DNA of 64,000 bases from Achromobacter spanius. GTDB lineage: Bacteria; Pseudomonadota; Gammaproteobacteria; Burkholderiales; Burkholderiaceae_B. A model generated the notes under the pieces. It did not search any database and had not been told where the DNA came from. It saw only the letters and a program-made list of their open reading frames with translations. This document shows positions 32,990 to 43,163 of this stretch, piece by piece (within the stretch, counting starts at the first letter, position 1; each line of letters opens with the position of its first letter). The position numbers and the translations under genes were made by a program. The DNA lies in assembly GCF_003994415.1 (NCBI RefSeq), contig NZ_CP034689.1, positions 1,674,001 through 1,738,000 of the forward strand, read 5' to 3'.

Positions 32990-35365
32990 GCGCTTGAGCT
33001 TGGCGAAGGCGTCCGCCATGGCGCTGTTCATGCCGCTGGCGCCACCCGCCGCGTTGCCACGACCACCGTCGCCTTGAGCGCGGCGTGGGCGGTCACCGCC
33101 CTTGGGGGCGTCACCGCTGCGGCGTGCGGGCGCCGCGGTGTCGTTCAGGCGCATGGTCAGCGCGACGCGCTTGCGCGCGGCATCCACTTCCAGGACCTTC
33201 ACGCTGACCGTCTGGCCCACGCGCACGACGTCGCGCGGGTCTTTCACGAATTTTTCGGCCAGCGCCGAAATGTGGACCAAGCCGTCCTGATGCACGCCAA
33301 TGTCGACAAACGCGCCGAAATTGGCCACGTTGGTCACCACGCCTTCCAGCACCATGCCGGGGTACAGATCGTTCAAGGTTTCAACGCCTTCCTTGAACTG
33401 GGCCGTCTTGAACTCGGGGCGCGGGTCGCGGCCGGGTTTTTCCAGTTCGGCGAAGATGTCGCGCACCGTGGGCAAGCCAAAGCGCTCGTCCGTGAAGTCG
33501 GACGGCGACACCCCTTTCAGGGCGTCGCGCTGGCCGATGATCTGTTTGACCTCGGCCTTGATCTTCGCCACGATGCGTTCCACGACGGGATAGGCTTCGG
33601 GGTGAACCGATGAGGCGTCCAGCGGGTTGTCGCCGTTGGGAATGCGCAAAAAGCCGGCGGCTTGTTCAAAGGCCTTTTCGCCAAAGCGCGGCACCTTGCG
33701 CAGTACGTCGCGCGTGGGGAATGCGCCGTTCTCGTCGCGCCAGGACACGATGTTCTTGGCCAATAGCGAATTCAAACCCGACACCCGAGCCAGCAACGCG
33801 GCCGAGGCGGTGTTCACGTCCACGCCCACGGCGTTCACGCAATCTTCGACGACGGCATCCAGCGAACGCGCCAGCTCGCGCTGGTTGACGTCGTGCTGGT
33901 ACTGGCCCACACCGATGGCCTTGGGGTCGATCTTGACGAGTTCGGCCAGCGGATCCTGCAGGCGGCGGGCGATGGACACGGCGCCGCGCAGCGTCACGTC
34001 CAGGTCGGGAAATTCCAGGGCAGCGGTTTCCGAGGCGGAATAGACGGATGCACCGGCTTCAGAGACCACCACGCGGGTGACTTTCAGGTCAGGGAAGCGT
34101 TCCATCATGTCGCCCACCAGCTTTTCGCTTTCGCGCGAGGCGGTGCCGTTGCCGATGGCGATCAGGTCGACCTTGTGGCGCGCGACAAGCGCGGCCAGCG
34201 TGTTGATCGTGCCGTCGCGATCGCGGCGCGGTTCAAACGGGTAGACGGTGGTGGTGTCGACGACCTTGCCGGTCTGGTCGATGACGGCGATCTTGCAGCC
34301 CGTGCGGATGCCGGGGTCCAGGCCCAACACGGCCTTGGGGCCGGCGGGCGCCGCCAGCAGCAGGTCTTTCAGGTTGGCGGCGAACACGCGGATGGCTTCG
34401 GCTTCGCCGCTTTCACGCAGGCGGCCGATCAGTTCGCTTTCGAATGCCGTCAGCAGCTTTACGCGCCAGGTCCAGCGGCAGACTTCACCCAGCCAGCGCG
34501 CGCGCGGCGTGGCGTCCAACGCAAACAGGCCATTGCCCAATTTCAGGAAATTGGCGATGCGCGCCACGCAGGGGTGCGGCACCTGCGCTTCAAGCTCGGC
34601 TTCCAGCCCAAGGCGCAGTTCCAGCACGCCTTGCTGACGGCCGCGCAGCAGCGCCAGGATGCGATGCGAAGGCAGCGTGCGCAAAGGCTCGTTGAAGTCG
34701 AACCAGTCGCGGAAGTTGGCGCCTTCGGTTTCCTTGCCGTCGATCATCTTGGAATAGATCAGGCCGGTGGACCACAGGTGCTCGCGCATGTCGGCCAGCA
34801 GGTCCGCGTTTTCCGCATAGCGCTCGGCCAGGATGTCGCGCGCGCCGTCCAGCGCCGCCTTGGCGTCGTTGATGGACGCTTCGGGGTTCAGGTACTGCGC
34901 GGCCAGCGCGGCGGGGTCGCAGGCCGGGTCGGCCAGGATGGCGTCGGCCAAGGGTTCAAGGCCGGCCTCGCGGGCGATCTGGGCGCGCGTGCGGCGCTTG
35001 GGCTTGTACGGCGCGTACAAGTCTTCCAGGCGCTGCTTGGTGTCGGCGGCGGCAATTTCCTGCTGCAGCTCGGGCGTCAGCTTGCCCTGCTGCGAGATGG
35101 ATTCAAGGATGGAACCGCGGCGCTCTTCGAGCTCGCGCAAATAGCCCAGGCGCACTTCCAGGTTGCGCAGCACGGTATCGTCCAGGCCGCCAGTGGCTTC
35201 CTTGCGATAGCGCGAAATGAAAGGCACGGTGGCGCCGTCATCCAGCAGTTCCACCGCGGCAGCGATCTGGGAGACGCGCGCGCCGAGTTCGGTGGCAAGC
35301 TGCGCGACGATGCGGGCGTTGTCGACGCCGGCGGCGACGTTCGTGATAGCGGAAGTTTCAGACAT
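32987..35365 (-). CDS. tex: Tex-family RNA-binding transcription accessory protein
   Basis: 792 residues from the ATG at 35365 (MSETSAITNVAAG); a 39-residue longer frame has no family features. It has the N-terminal Tex helical part (ISRYRKEATGGLDD), a YqgF/RuvC-like domain (VLGLDPGIRTGCKIAVID), helix-hairpin-helix motifs (NTASAALLARVSGLNSLLAKNIV) and an S1 RNA-binding domain (about 640-715: PGMVLEGVVTNVANFGAFVDIGVHQ). The tail is Arg/Gly-rich. It binds nucleic acid and in Bordetella was linked to toxin gene expression. Confidence 0.95.
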   Translation of the reverse strand: MSETSAITNVAAGVDNARIVAQLATELGARVSQIAAAVELLDDGATVPFISRYRKEATGGLDDTVLRNLEVRLGYLRELEERRGSILESISQQGKLTPELQQEIAAADTKQRLEDLYAPYKPKRRTRAQIAREAGLEPLADAILADPACDPAALAAQYLNPEASINDAKAALDGARDILAERYAENADLLADMREHLWSTGLIYSKMIDGKETEGANFRDWFDFNEPLRTLPSHRILALLRGRQQGVLELRLGLEAELEAQVPHPCVARIANFLKLGNGLFALDATPRARWLGEVCRWTWRVKLLTAFESELIGRLRESGEAEAIRVFAANLKDLLLAAPAGPKAVLGLDPGIRTGCKIAVIDQTGKVVDTTTVYPFEPRRDRDGTINTLAALVARHKVDLIAIGNGTASRESEKLVGDMMERFPDLKVTRVVVSEAGASVYSASETAALEFPDLDVTLRGAVSIARRLQDPLAELVKIDPKAIGVGQYQHDVNQRELARSLDAVVEDCVNAVGVDVNTASAALLARVSGLNSLLAKNIVSWRDENGAFPTRDVLRKVPRFGEKAFEQAAGFLRIPNGDNPLDASSVHPEAYPVVERIVAKIKAEVKQIIGQRDALKGVSPSDFTDERFGLPTVRDIFAELEKPGRDPRPEFKTAQFKEGVETLNDLYPGMVLEGVVTNVANFGAFVDIGVHQDGLVHISALAEKFVKDPRDVVRVGQTVSVKVLEVDAARKRVALTMRLNDTAAPARRSGDAPKGGDRPRRAQGDGGRGNAAGGASGMNSAMADAFAKLKR

Positions 35366-35579
35366 CTCTATACGACGACAAAAAGGAAAAACAAGGGGCG
35401 GATTGTGCCATAAGCCGCTGTTACAGAACGTGCCAGGGGGGATGGATCCGTCCCTGGTCCGCAAGGAAAGCGGGCTGGGCAAAGGGTATCATTTGGTCCT
35501 TTCCCACATCAGTGTCTGGCGCCCGAACCGTTACCGGTACTGGTTCACCATAGACTCCGACCGACACTAGGCTGCCGTA

Positions 35580-37718
35580 ATGCTGGACCTGGATATTTCC
35601 GAATTTTTTGATGAAGACGGGCCCTTGGCCACGGCCATGCCCGGCTACAAGCCACGCCCGTCGCAGGTGGAGCTGTCGCAAGCCATCGGCGACGCCATCC
35701 AGGACCGCGCCACGCTGGTGGCCGAAGCGGGCACCGGTATCGGCAAGACCTGGGCCTATCTGGTGCCCGCCTTCATCCAGGGCGGCAAGGTGCTGATTTC
35801 CACCGGCACCCGCACGCTGCAAGACCAGTTGTTCGCGCGCGATCTGCCGCGCGTGCGCGCCGCGCTGGCCGCGCCCGTGACCGCCGCCTTGCTCAAGGGC
35901 CGCGGCAACTACGTTTGCCACTATCACCTTGAACGCTTGCAGGGCGACGAACGCGCGCTCAAGTCGCGCACCGAAATCCAGCAACTGCGCCAGATCCAGG
36001 TCTTTGCGGGCATTACCAAAACGGGTGACCGCAGCGATCTTGCCCAGGTGCCTGAAGATGCCGACATCTGGCAGCGCGTGACGTCCACGCGCGAAAACTG
36101 TCTGGGCCAGGAATGCCCGCGCATTCGCGATTGCTTTGTGGTCAAGGCGCGCCGTCAGGCACAAGAGGCCGACGTGGTAGTCGTGAACCACGCGCTCTTC
36201 ATGGCCGACCTGGTGCTGCGCGAAGAGGGCGTGACCGACCTGCTTCCCGAAGCCGATACCGTCATCTTCGACGAAGCGCATCAACTGCCCGACACCGCCA
36301 CCCGCTTCCTGGGCAACAGCGTGTCCACGCATCAGCTCATGGACTTCGGCCGGGCCCTGGAAGTGGCCGGCCTGGCGTATGCGCGCGAGGCCGCCAAATG
36401 GAGCGACGTCAGCCGGCACCTTGAAACTGCCGCGCGCGAATTGCGCCTGGTCTGTGCGCCGCTGGACCGCATGCCCGGACGCAAAGCCACGTTTGAAGCC
36501 ATTCCCAACCCCGAGGAATTCGACGAGGCCCTGGCCGCCTTGCGCGAGGCCGTGGACGGCGCCACGAAGGCGCTGGGTGCGGTGGCCGAAAAGCACCCGG
36601 ACTTGATGGCGGCCGCGCGCAGCGGCGCCGAGATCTCGGTGCGACTCAAGCGCTGGGCAACACCCGGGCGGGCAGGAGCCGGCTTCGAGGACGAAGGCTG
36701 GGGCCGCGATGACCAGGCGCCAGAGGCCGGGCCTGGACTCGCGCCCGACGCAGCGTCGGTTCCAGCGTTGGGTTCCGCGTTGGCCGATGGTCCGTCCATG
36801 CCTGCCGCCATACTGGAAGGCGTGGCCGCGGCCGCCGAACAATGGACGGGGCCCGCCGTGCGCTGGGTCGAACACGGCCAACATCATGTGCGCCTGCATT
36901 CCGCGCCGCTGTCCGTGGCGCAGGCATTTTCCAAATACCGCAAGCCGGGTCAGGCCTGGATCATGACCTCGGCCACGCTGTCGGTGAACGGTGAATTCAC
37001 GCACTTCACCAGCCAACTGGGCCTGGAGCGCGCACGCACCGGCAAGTGGGAATCGCCCTTCAACTATCCCGAGCAGGCGTTGCTGTTCGTGCCGCGCGGC
37101 ATGCCCGAGCCGCAATCGCCGCAGTTCCTGGACCGTTTCGTCGACACGCTGATGCCCTTGCTGGAAGCCAGCCCCGGCGGCACGCTGGTGCTGTGCACGA
37201 CGCTGCGCGCGGTGGAAAAAGTGGCCACCTTGCTGGCGGATGCCTTCGACGACGCCGGCCACGACTGGCCGCTTTTGAAACAAGGCGAGGGCACGCGCCG
37301 TGATCTGCTGGACCGCTTCTGCAAGTTGAAGCATCCGGTATTGGTAGGCAGCGCCAGTTTCTGGGAAGGCATCGATCTGCCGGGTGATGTGCTGACGCTG
37401 GTGGCCATCGACAAGCTGCCGTTCGCACCGCCCGACGACCCGGTCATCGAAGCGCGTCTGCGCGCTTGCCGCGCCCAAGGCGGTAACCCATTTTCGGAAT
37501 ATCAGTTGCCGGAAGCCGCTATTTCACTCAAGCAGGGCGCGGGCCGTTTGATCCGCACGGAATCCGATTGGGGAGTGCTCATGGTGGGCGACGCCCGCCT
37601 GGTCGAAAAGCCTTACGGCAAGCGCCTGTGGCGCGGCCTGCCGCCGTTTGCGCGCACGCGTGAACTGGAAGAGGTGCTGGCTTTCTACCGGCGCAAGCAG
37701 GACGGCGCGGACGCCTAG
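35580..37718 (+). CDS. ATP-dependent helicase, DinG/YoaA (XPD-like) type
   Basis: 712 residues. Walker A is AEAGTGIGKT (48-57) and Walker B is DEAH (231-234). Between them four cysteines (113, 174, 179, 185) are placed as in the 4Fe-4S cluster of XPD-type 5'-3' helicases. The late motif GSASFWEGIDLPGD and the C-terminal QGAGRLIRTESDWG are helicase motifs V and VI. YoaA or DinG paralogues unwind damaged or R-loop DNA; which one this is cannot be settled without a tree. Confidence 0.9.
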   Translation: MLDLDISEFFDEDGPLATAMPGYKPRPSQVELSQAIGDAIQDRATLVAEAGTGIGKTWAYLVPAFIQGGKVLISTGTRTLQDQLFARDLPRVRAALAAPVTAALLKGRGNYVCHYHLERLQGDERALKSRTEIQQLRQIQVFAGITKTGDRSDLAQVPEDADIWQRVTSTRENCLGQECPRIRDCFVVKARRQAQEADVVVVNHALFMADLVLREEGVTDLLPEADTVIFDEAHQLPDTATRFLGNSVSTHQLMDFGRALEVAGLAYAREAAKWSDVSRHLETAARELRLVCAPLDRMPGRKATFEAIPNPEEFDEALAALREAVDGATKALGAVAEKHPDLMAAARSGAEISVRLKRWATPGRAGAGFEDEGWGRDDQAPEAGPGLAPDAASVPALGSALADGPSMPAAILEGVAAAAEQWTGPAVRWVEHGQHHVRLHSAPLSVAQAFSKYRKPGQAWIMTSATLSVNGEFTHFTSQLGLERARTGKWESPFNYPEQALLFVPRGMPEPQSPQFLDRFVDTLMPLLEASPGGTLVLCTTLRAVEKVATLLADAFDDAGHDWPLLKQGEGTRRDLLDRFCKLKHPVLVGSASFWEGIDLPGDVLTLVAIDKLPFAPPDDPVIEARLRACRAQGGNPFSEYQLPEAAISLKQGAGRLIRTESDWGVLMVGDARLVEKPYGKRLWRGLPPFARTRELEEVLAFYRRKQDGADA

Positions 37719-37744
37719 CGTAGGGCGGTGTTCCACGCGCAAGA

Positions 37745-37778
37745 AAAAGCCCCTTGGATGTTTTTCCAAGGGGCTTTT
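37745..37778. terminator. Bidirectional terminator between the helicase gene and bamD
   Basis: A 14-bp perfect stem AAAAGCCCCTTGGA / TCCAAGGGGCTTTT with a T-rich loop; A/T flanks allow use from both sides. Confidence 0.9.
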
Positions 37779-37816
37779 CGTTTCCCATGCCGTGAAGCCG
37801 GTTGATCGGCGATCAA

Positions 37817-38659
37817 TCAGTCAAACGGGTTCCACCAGTTGCGATCGGCCTGCAGGCCCTTGGTCTTGAATTCGCTGTTGGGGAAGTTCTTGTCGTAGAC
37901 GCGCTGCGCGTCATTTTTCAGATCGGTCATGCCCAGCTTGTCATAGGACTCCACCATCAGATAGAGCGCTTCTTCGGTAGCGGGCGCACCTTCGAAGTCG
38001 GTGATGACGGTTTGCGCACGATTGGCCGCGGCCACGTAGGCGCCGCGCTCGTAGTAGTAACGAGCTACGTACACCTCGTTCATGGCGATGGTGTTCACCA
38101 GCCAGGCGACGCGCTTTTCGGCGTCTACCGAATACTTGCTTTCCGGGTAGCGCTTGATCAGTTCATTGAAGGCGTCGTAGGACGCGCGCAGCCCCTTGGG
38201 GTCGCGCTCGGCGGGGTCCTGGCCTGTGATGTTGGACATGAACGCGCTGGCCGGCGTGAAGTTGATCAGGCCTTTCAGGTAGAGCGCGTAGTCGGTGCCG
38301 GGGTGGTTGGGGTAGAGCTGCTGGAAGCGGTCGATGGCAGCCAGGGCCTGTTCGTTTTCGCCGTCTTTCCAGTTGACGTAGGCCAGTTCAAGCAGGGCTT
38401 GCTGGGCGTACACGCCGAAGGGGTAGCGGCTTTCGATGGCGGTCAGGCGTTCGCGTGCTTCCTTCCAGCCTCCGGAGGACATTTCGGCCTTCGCGTCGGC
38501 GTAGAGCTGTTCGGCGCTCCAGTTGGTGGTTTTGTCATATTTGGTGTTGGTCGAGCCGCAACCGGCGATGACCAATACGGCAAATAGCGCGATAACCACG
38601 CGCAAAACCGGCCCGCTTCGGGATGCGGGGTTCAAGGGAGCTGCGGGGTGGTGAATCAC
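37817..38659 (-). CDS. bamD: Outer-membrane assembly lipoprotein BamD (ComL)
   Basis: 280 residues. The signal peptide ends in a lipobox with LVIAGC (Cys34), followed by TPR-like repeats (WKEARERLTAIESRYPFGVYAQQALLELA and onwards). It is the essential BamA partner that inserts beta-barrel proteins. Divergent from rluD, the usual order in proteobacteria. Confidence 0.94.
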   Translation of the reverse strand: MIHHPAAPLNPASRSGPVLRVVIALFAVLVIAGCGSTNTKYDKTTNWSAEQLYADAKAEMSSGGWKEARERLTAIESRYPFGVYAQQALLELAYVNWKDGENEQALAAIDRFQQLYPNHPGTDYALYLKGLINFTPASAFMSNITGQDPAERDPKGLRASYDAFNELIKRYPESKYSVDAEKRVAWLVNTIAMNEVYVARYYYERGAYVAAANRAQTVITDFEGAPATEEALYLMVESYDKLGMTDLKNDAQRVYDKNFPNSEFKTKGLQADRNWWNPFD

Positions 38660-38712
38660 GAGAATCGTATCCTTGGTGTTAGCATGGCAGGCTGATTATA
38701 TGATTTGTCTCC

Positions 38713-39720
38713 ATGTCTGATACAGCCGCCGGCACAGATCTCGTTTCCGACGACGAATTCCCGGGCCTTCCTGATGAAAACCCCGCCGAAACTCGCGGCG
38801 AACCGCAACTTGTAACGGTACCTTCCAGTACCCGCGCCGACCGGCTGGACAAGGTGCTGGCGGGCCTGCTGCCCGACCATTCCCGCAGCCGCCTGCAAGG
38901 GTGGATCGAATCCGGTAATGTGCACGTCAACGGCGCCCCCGGCAAGATCCGCCAAACTGTCGGCCCGGGCGACGAGCTCCTGGTCTGGGCCCAGCCCGCC
39001 CCCGATGCGCGCGCCTTCACGCCCGAACCCGTTGAATTCACCGTCGTGGACGAAAGCCCAGACTGGATCGTGGTCAATAAGCCCGCAGGGCTGGTCACGC
39101 ACCCCGGCGCCGGCAACTGGAGCGGCACGCTGCTCAACGGGCTGCTGTATCGCTACCCGGAATTGGCGGCGGTAGCGCGGGCGGGCATCGTACACAGGCT
39201 GGACAAGGACACCTCCGGACTCATGGTGGTGGCCCGCAATGAAAAGGCCCAGACGCATCTGGTGCGCCAATTGCAGGCGCGCAGCATGGGCCGCGAATAC
39301 GTGGCCCTGGCGCATGGCTGGGTGGCGGCGGCCGGCAGGGTCGACCGCGCCATCGGCCGCGATGCCCGCGTGCCCATCCGCATGAGCGTTGAACGCCCGG
39401 TCGCGCCCAAACCCGCCATTACCAATTACGCGCCAGCCCGTCGCGGCCAGGTCGACCCGGGCGGCCGTGTCACGGAAGTGGTGTGCCGCCTGGAAACTGG
39501 CCGCACCCACCAGATCCGCGTTCACATGGCCAGCCTGGGGCACCCGCTGCTGGCCGACACCATCTACGGCGGCAAGAACATTGCCGGCGCAACGCGCCAG
39601 ATGCTGCACGCCCGCGCCCTGCATTTCGACGACCCAGGCGGCGGCGGTGACGTGCAGTTTGCCGCCGACATCCCCGCCGACATGGCGCAGGTTCAGGAGA
39701 CGATTGCATGGACCGCGTGA
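38713..39720 (+). CDS. rluD: 23S rRNA pseudouridine synthase RluD
   Basis: 335 residues. After an acidic N terminus comes an S4 RNA-binding domain (ADRLDKVLAGLLPDHSRSRLQ) and the catalytic domain with Asp164 in HRLDKDTSGL and the late motif ETGRTHQIRVH. RluD modifies positions equivalent to 1911/1915/1917 of 23S rRNA. It overlaps pgeF by 13 bp. Confidence 0.93.
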   Translation: MSDTAAGTDLVSDDEFPGLPDENPAETRGEPQLVTVPSSTRADRLDKVLAGLLPDHSRSRLQGWIESGNVHVNGAPGKIRQTVGPGDELLVWAQPAPDARAFTPEPVEFTVVDESPDWIVVNKPAGLVTHPGAGNWSGTLLNGLLYRYPELAAVARAGIVHRLDKDTSGLMVVARNEKAQTHLVRQLQARSMGREYVALAHGWVAAAGRVDRAIGRDARVPIRMSVERPVAPKPAITNYAPARRGQVDPGGRVTEVVCRLETGRTHQIRVHMASLGHPLLADTIYGGKNIAGATRQMLHARALHFDDPGGGGDVQFAADIPADMAQVQETIAWTA

Positions 39721-40472
39721 TTGCCAACCTGCCCGTCGTGACTGGCCCGGCATGGCCCGGCGTCAGGTATTTCTGCACCACCCGCGCTGGTGGCGTGGGG
39801 GTGGCGCCGCACGACACCCTGAACCTGGGGCTGCGCGCGGGCGACGACCCCGCCACCGTGGCCGAGAACCGGCGCCGAGTACGCGCCGCCGTGCCGGCCG
39901 ATCCGCTCTGGCTGCGCCAGGTGCACGGTAGCGAAGTCGTGGACGCCGATTCCCCCGACCTGCCCGATGAACCCGCGCTGGACGCCAGCGTGACCTCGCA
40001 ACCGGGCCGGGTACTGGCCATCATGGTGGCTGACTGCCTGCCCGTCGTTATCGCCGATGCGCACGGCAAGGTGCTGGGCGCGGCGCACGCCGGCTGGCGG
40101 GGCTTGGCGGGTGGCGTGTTGGAACATACGCTGGCGGCCATGTGCGCCAAGGCGCCGGCGGCCACAGGCTGGCGCGCCTGGGTCGGCCCCGGTATCGGCC
40201 CACAGGCCTTCGAAGTGGGGCAGGATGTGCTGGACGCCTTCACGGCGGACGATCCCGCCACCGCGCGCTACTTCACGCCACGGCCGGGCCTGCCCGGCAA
40301 ATGGTTGGCCGACCTCGCCGGTTTGGCGGATTTCCGCCTGCGCCGCGCCGGGGTAAAAGAGGTGTCCTTGAGCGGGATGTGCACGGTGTCGCAAGCGCAG
40401 CGCTTTTTTTCTTACCGCCGCGACACCGAAACCGGACGCATGGCGTTGCTGGCCTGGCTCGACCCGGTTTGA
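39708..40472 (+). CDS. pgeF: Peptidoglycan editing factor PgeF (YfiH, multicopper-oxidase-like fold)
   Basis: 254 residues of the DUF152/laccase-domain family, with VADCLPVVI, GAAHAGWRGLAGG and VGPGIGPQAFEVG giving the Cys and His metal site. In E. coli it corrects L-Ser misincorporation in the peptidoglycan peptide. It follows rluD with overlap, as in many genomes. Older names are laccase or polyphenol oxidase. Confidence 0.92.
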   Translation: MDRVIANLPVVTGPAWPGVRYFCTTRAGGVGVAPHDTLNLGLRAGDDPATVAENRRRVRAAVPADPLWLRQVHGSEVVDADSPDLPDEPALDASVTSQPGRVLAIMVADCLPVVIADAHGKVLGAAHAGWRGLAGGVLEHTLAAMCAKAPAATGWRAWVGPGIGPQAFEVGQDVLDAFTADDPATARYFTPRPGLPGKWLADLAGLADFRLRRAGVKEVSLSGMCTVSQAQRFFSYRRDTETGRMALLAWLDPV

Positions 40473-40595
40473 TCTGGCGCAAGGCTGTTGCGGAAGGCTT
40501 GAACCCCTGCCGCGAAACTCCTTGTATACCCGCATTGACAGTGATGGACCCGGAATGCAACATCAATTGAGCAGTGTCGATAACAAGGTGTGGAA

Positions 40596-42230
40596 GTGAA
40601 CGCCAATCTCTCCGCAGGTCCCATTCCGGTGAGCGTGGCACCGGAAATCCTGGCCGACATTCAGGCCGAATTCTCTCGCGAATGGCAGCGCCTTTGTGAC
40701 GACGCCCGGCGCGGCGCGCTCGTGCCCCCGGCCGACCGCCGCTTCGCCGGCGATGCCTGGGCCGCCAACAACTCGCACCTGCTTCTTGCGCATACCTACC
40801 TGCTGTCGGCGCGCGCCATGCAGCGCATGGTCGACGCGGCCCAGGTCAGCGAACCCATGCGCAACCGGCTGCGGTTTTCCATCATGCAATGGGTCGATGC
40901 GCTGTCGCCGTCGAACTTCCTGGCCTTGAATCCGGACGCCCAGCAATCCATTGTGGAAAGCGCCGGTCGCGCCCTGAACGAAGGCCTGGCCAACCTGTTG
41001 GGCGACGTCAAGAAAGGCCGCATCACCCAAACCGACGAATCGCAATTCGAGATCGGCCGCAACGTGGCGGTGACGCCCGGCGAAGTGGTGTTCGAAAACA
41101 AGCTGTTCCAACTGATCCAATACGCGCCCTCGACGGCCACGGTGCACGAGCGCCCGCTGGTGATCGTGCCGCCGAACATCAACAAGTTCTACATCCTGGA
41201 TCTGCAGCCCGAGAATTCCTTCGTGCGCTATGCGGTCGAGCAGGGCTACACGGTGTTCCTGATTTCGTGGCGCAACCCGGTGGCCAGTGATGACGACGGG
41301 GTGGACCGCGCCACCTGGACCGATTACCTGGACGACGCTGTGCTGCAAGCGCTGCGCGTGGCCAGCGGCATCACCAAGCAGCCCAAGGTCAACGCGCTGG
41401 GCTTCTGCGTGGGCGGCACGATGCTGGCCTCGGCGCTGGCGCTGGCCGAGGCGCGTGGCGAACACCCGGTGGCCTCGCTGACCTTGCTGACCTCGCTGCT
41501 GGACTTCCACGACACCGGCATCCTGAACGTCTTTGTCGACGAAGCCCATGCGCTGCTGCGCGATCATCAGCTTGGCAACGGCGGGCTGATGCCCGGCCGC
41601 GACCTGGCCACCACGTTCTCGTTCCTGCGGCCCAATGAGCTGGTCTGGAACTACGTGGTCGGCAACTACCTGAAGGGCCAGAAGCCGCCGCCGTTCGACC
41701 TGCTGTTCTGGAATGGCGACAGCACCAATCTGCCGGGCCCGTTCTTCTCCTGGTATTTCCGCAATACCTATCTTGAGAACAATCTGAAAGTGCCGGGCCG
41801 CGCGCAAGCCGCCGGCATGCCGCTGGACCTGACGCGCCTGACCATGCCGGCCTATATTTTCGGCTCGCGTGAAGACCACATCGTGCCGTGGGTGTCGGCC
41901 TATGCGTCCACGCAATTGCTGCGCGGACCCCAGCGTTTCGTGCTGGGGGCGTCGGGTCACATCGCGGGGGTGGTGAATCCGCCCGCCAAGAAGCGCCGCA
42001 GCTACTGGGTGGCCGACAAGCTGGGCCAGAAGGGCCATGAGATGCCGGGCGATCCAAATGCCTGGTTCGCGCAAGCCACGGAACAGGCCGGCAGTTGGTG
42101 GCCGGACTGGACGGCCTGGCTGGCGGACCATTCCGGCAAGCAGGTCAAGGCGCGTACAAAATTAGGCAATGCCAAGCACCAGCCGATCGAGCCGGCGCCT
42201 GGCAGGTATGTAAAGGTCAGGGCAGCCTGA
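40596..42230 (+). CDS. phaC: Class I poly(3-hydroxyalkanoate) synthase
   Basis: 544 residues from the GTG at 40596, chosen because AAGG at 40585-40588 is well spaced for it; a GTG at 40590 is too close. The lipase-like box is GFCVGG with the nucleophile Cys271; the other triad members lie in GSREDHIVPW (Asp) and GASGHIAGVVNPP (His). It polymerises 3-hydroxyacyl-CoA on storage granules. First gene of phaC-phaB-phaR. Confidence 0.95.
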   Translation: MNANLSAGPIPVSVAPEILADIQAEFSREWQRLCDDARRGALVPPADRRFAGDAWAANNSHLLLAHTYLLSARAMQRMVDAAQVSEPMRNRLRFSIMQWVDALSPSNFLALNPDAQQSIVESAGRALNEGLANLLGDVKKGRITQTDESQFEIGRNVAVTPGEVVFENKLFQLIQYAPSTATVHERPLVIVPPNINKFYILDLQPENSFVRYAVEQGYTVFLISWRNPVASDDDGVDRATWTDYLDDAVLQALRVASGITKQPKVNALGFCVGGTMLASALALAEARGEHPVASLTLLTSLLDFHDTGILNVFVDEAHALLRDHQLGNGGLMPGRDLATTFSFLRPNELVWNYVVGNYLKGQKPPPFDLLFWNGDSTNLPGPFFSWYFRNTYLENNLKVPGRAQAAGMPLDLTRLTMPAYIFGSREDHIVPWVSAYASTQLLRGPQRFVLGASGHIAGVVNPPAKKRRSYWVADKLGQKGHEMPGDPNAWFAQATEQAGSWWPDWTAWLADHSGKQVKARTKLGNAKHQPIEPAPGRYVKVRAA

Positions 42231-42308
42231 AACCGCACGACGCGGTTTGCCCGGGATCAAGAAGAAAGTTAATCAACGAGGCGTCCGTCGCACACAGGAG
42301 GAAGTCCA

Positions 42309-43046
42309 ATGAGCGGAAAACTGGCTTACGTAACAGGCGGGATGGGCGGTATCGGCACCTCTATTTGCCAGCGCTTGGCCAAGGATGGCTTTCGCGTCGT
42401 GGCAGGTTGCGGCCCCAGCCGCAACTACCAGCAATGGCTGGATGAGCAAGCTGCGCAGGGCTACACGTTCCACGCATCGGTGGGCAACGTATCGGACTGG
42501 GAATCCACGGTGAAGGCCTTCGAGAAGGTCACGGCCGAACTGGGCGGCGTCGACGTGCTGGTCAACAACGCGGGCATCACCCGCGATGGCCTGTTCCGCA
42601 AAATGAGCGCCGACGACTGGCGCGCGGTGATCGACACCAACCTGAACAGCCTGTTCAACGTGACCAAGCAGGTCATCGAGGGCATGGTTGAACGGCAGTG
42701 GGGCCGCATCATCAACATCAGCTCGGTAAACGGGCAGAAGGGCCAGTTCGGCCAGACCAACTATTCCACGGCCAAGGCCGGCATTCACGGCTTCACCATG
42801 GCGTTGGCGCAGGAAGTGGCCAGCAAGGGCGTCACGGTCAACACCATTTCGCCCGGCTACATCGGCACCGACATGGTTCGCGCCATCCGCCCCGAAGTGC
42901 TTGAAAAAATCGTGGCCACCATTCCGGTGCGCCGCCTGGGCACGCCCGAGGAAATCGCGTCGATGACGTCGTGGTTGGCATCGGACGAGTCCGGTTTTTC
43001 CACCGGAGCGGACTTCTCGCTCAACGGCGGCCTGCACATGGGCTGA
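42309..43046 (+). CDS. phaB: Acetoacetyl-CoA reductase
   Basis: 245-residue short-chain dehydrogenase. It has the NADP motif VTGGMGGIGTSI, NNAG at the end of the fourth strand, catalytic Ser in INISSVNGQKGQFGQ and YSTAK. The QKGQFGQTNYSTAKAG stretch is typical of PhaB. It supplies (R)-3-hydroxybutyryl-CoA to PhaC. A strong AGGAGGAAG ribosome binding site is present. No phaA thiolase is nearby. Confidence 0.95.
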   Translation: MSGKLAYVTGGMGGIGTSICQRLAKDGFRVVAGCGPSRNYQQWLDEQAAQGYTFHASVGNVSDWESTVKAFEKVTAELGGVDVLVNNAGITRDGLFRKMSADDWRAVIDTNLNSLFNVTKQVIEGMVERQWGRIINISSVNGQKGQFGQTNYSTAKAGIHGFTMALAQEVASKGVTVNTISPGYIGTDMVRAIRPEVLEKIVATIPVRRLGTPEEIASMTSWLASDESGFSTGADFSLNGGLHMG

Positions 43047-43163
43047 CGGCTAGCGGGCCGCCCCCGGCGGCCCAAGGCGCTGGAAGGCCTCGGGGAGAGG
43101 GCCTTCCGGCATTACACTCCACCTTATTCGAAGTCTTAGAGATCGCCCGATCCGGGGACACAC

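Noticed and set aside
43082..43107. Terminator between phaB and phaR
   Set aside because: GGAAGGCC/GGCCTTCC can pair but no T run follows; left as a possible mRNA hairpin only.
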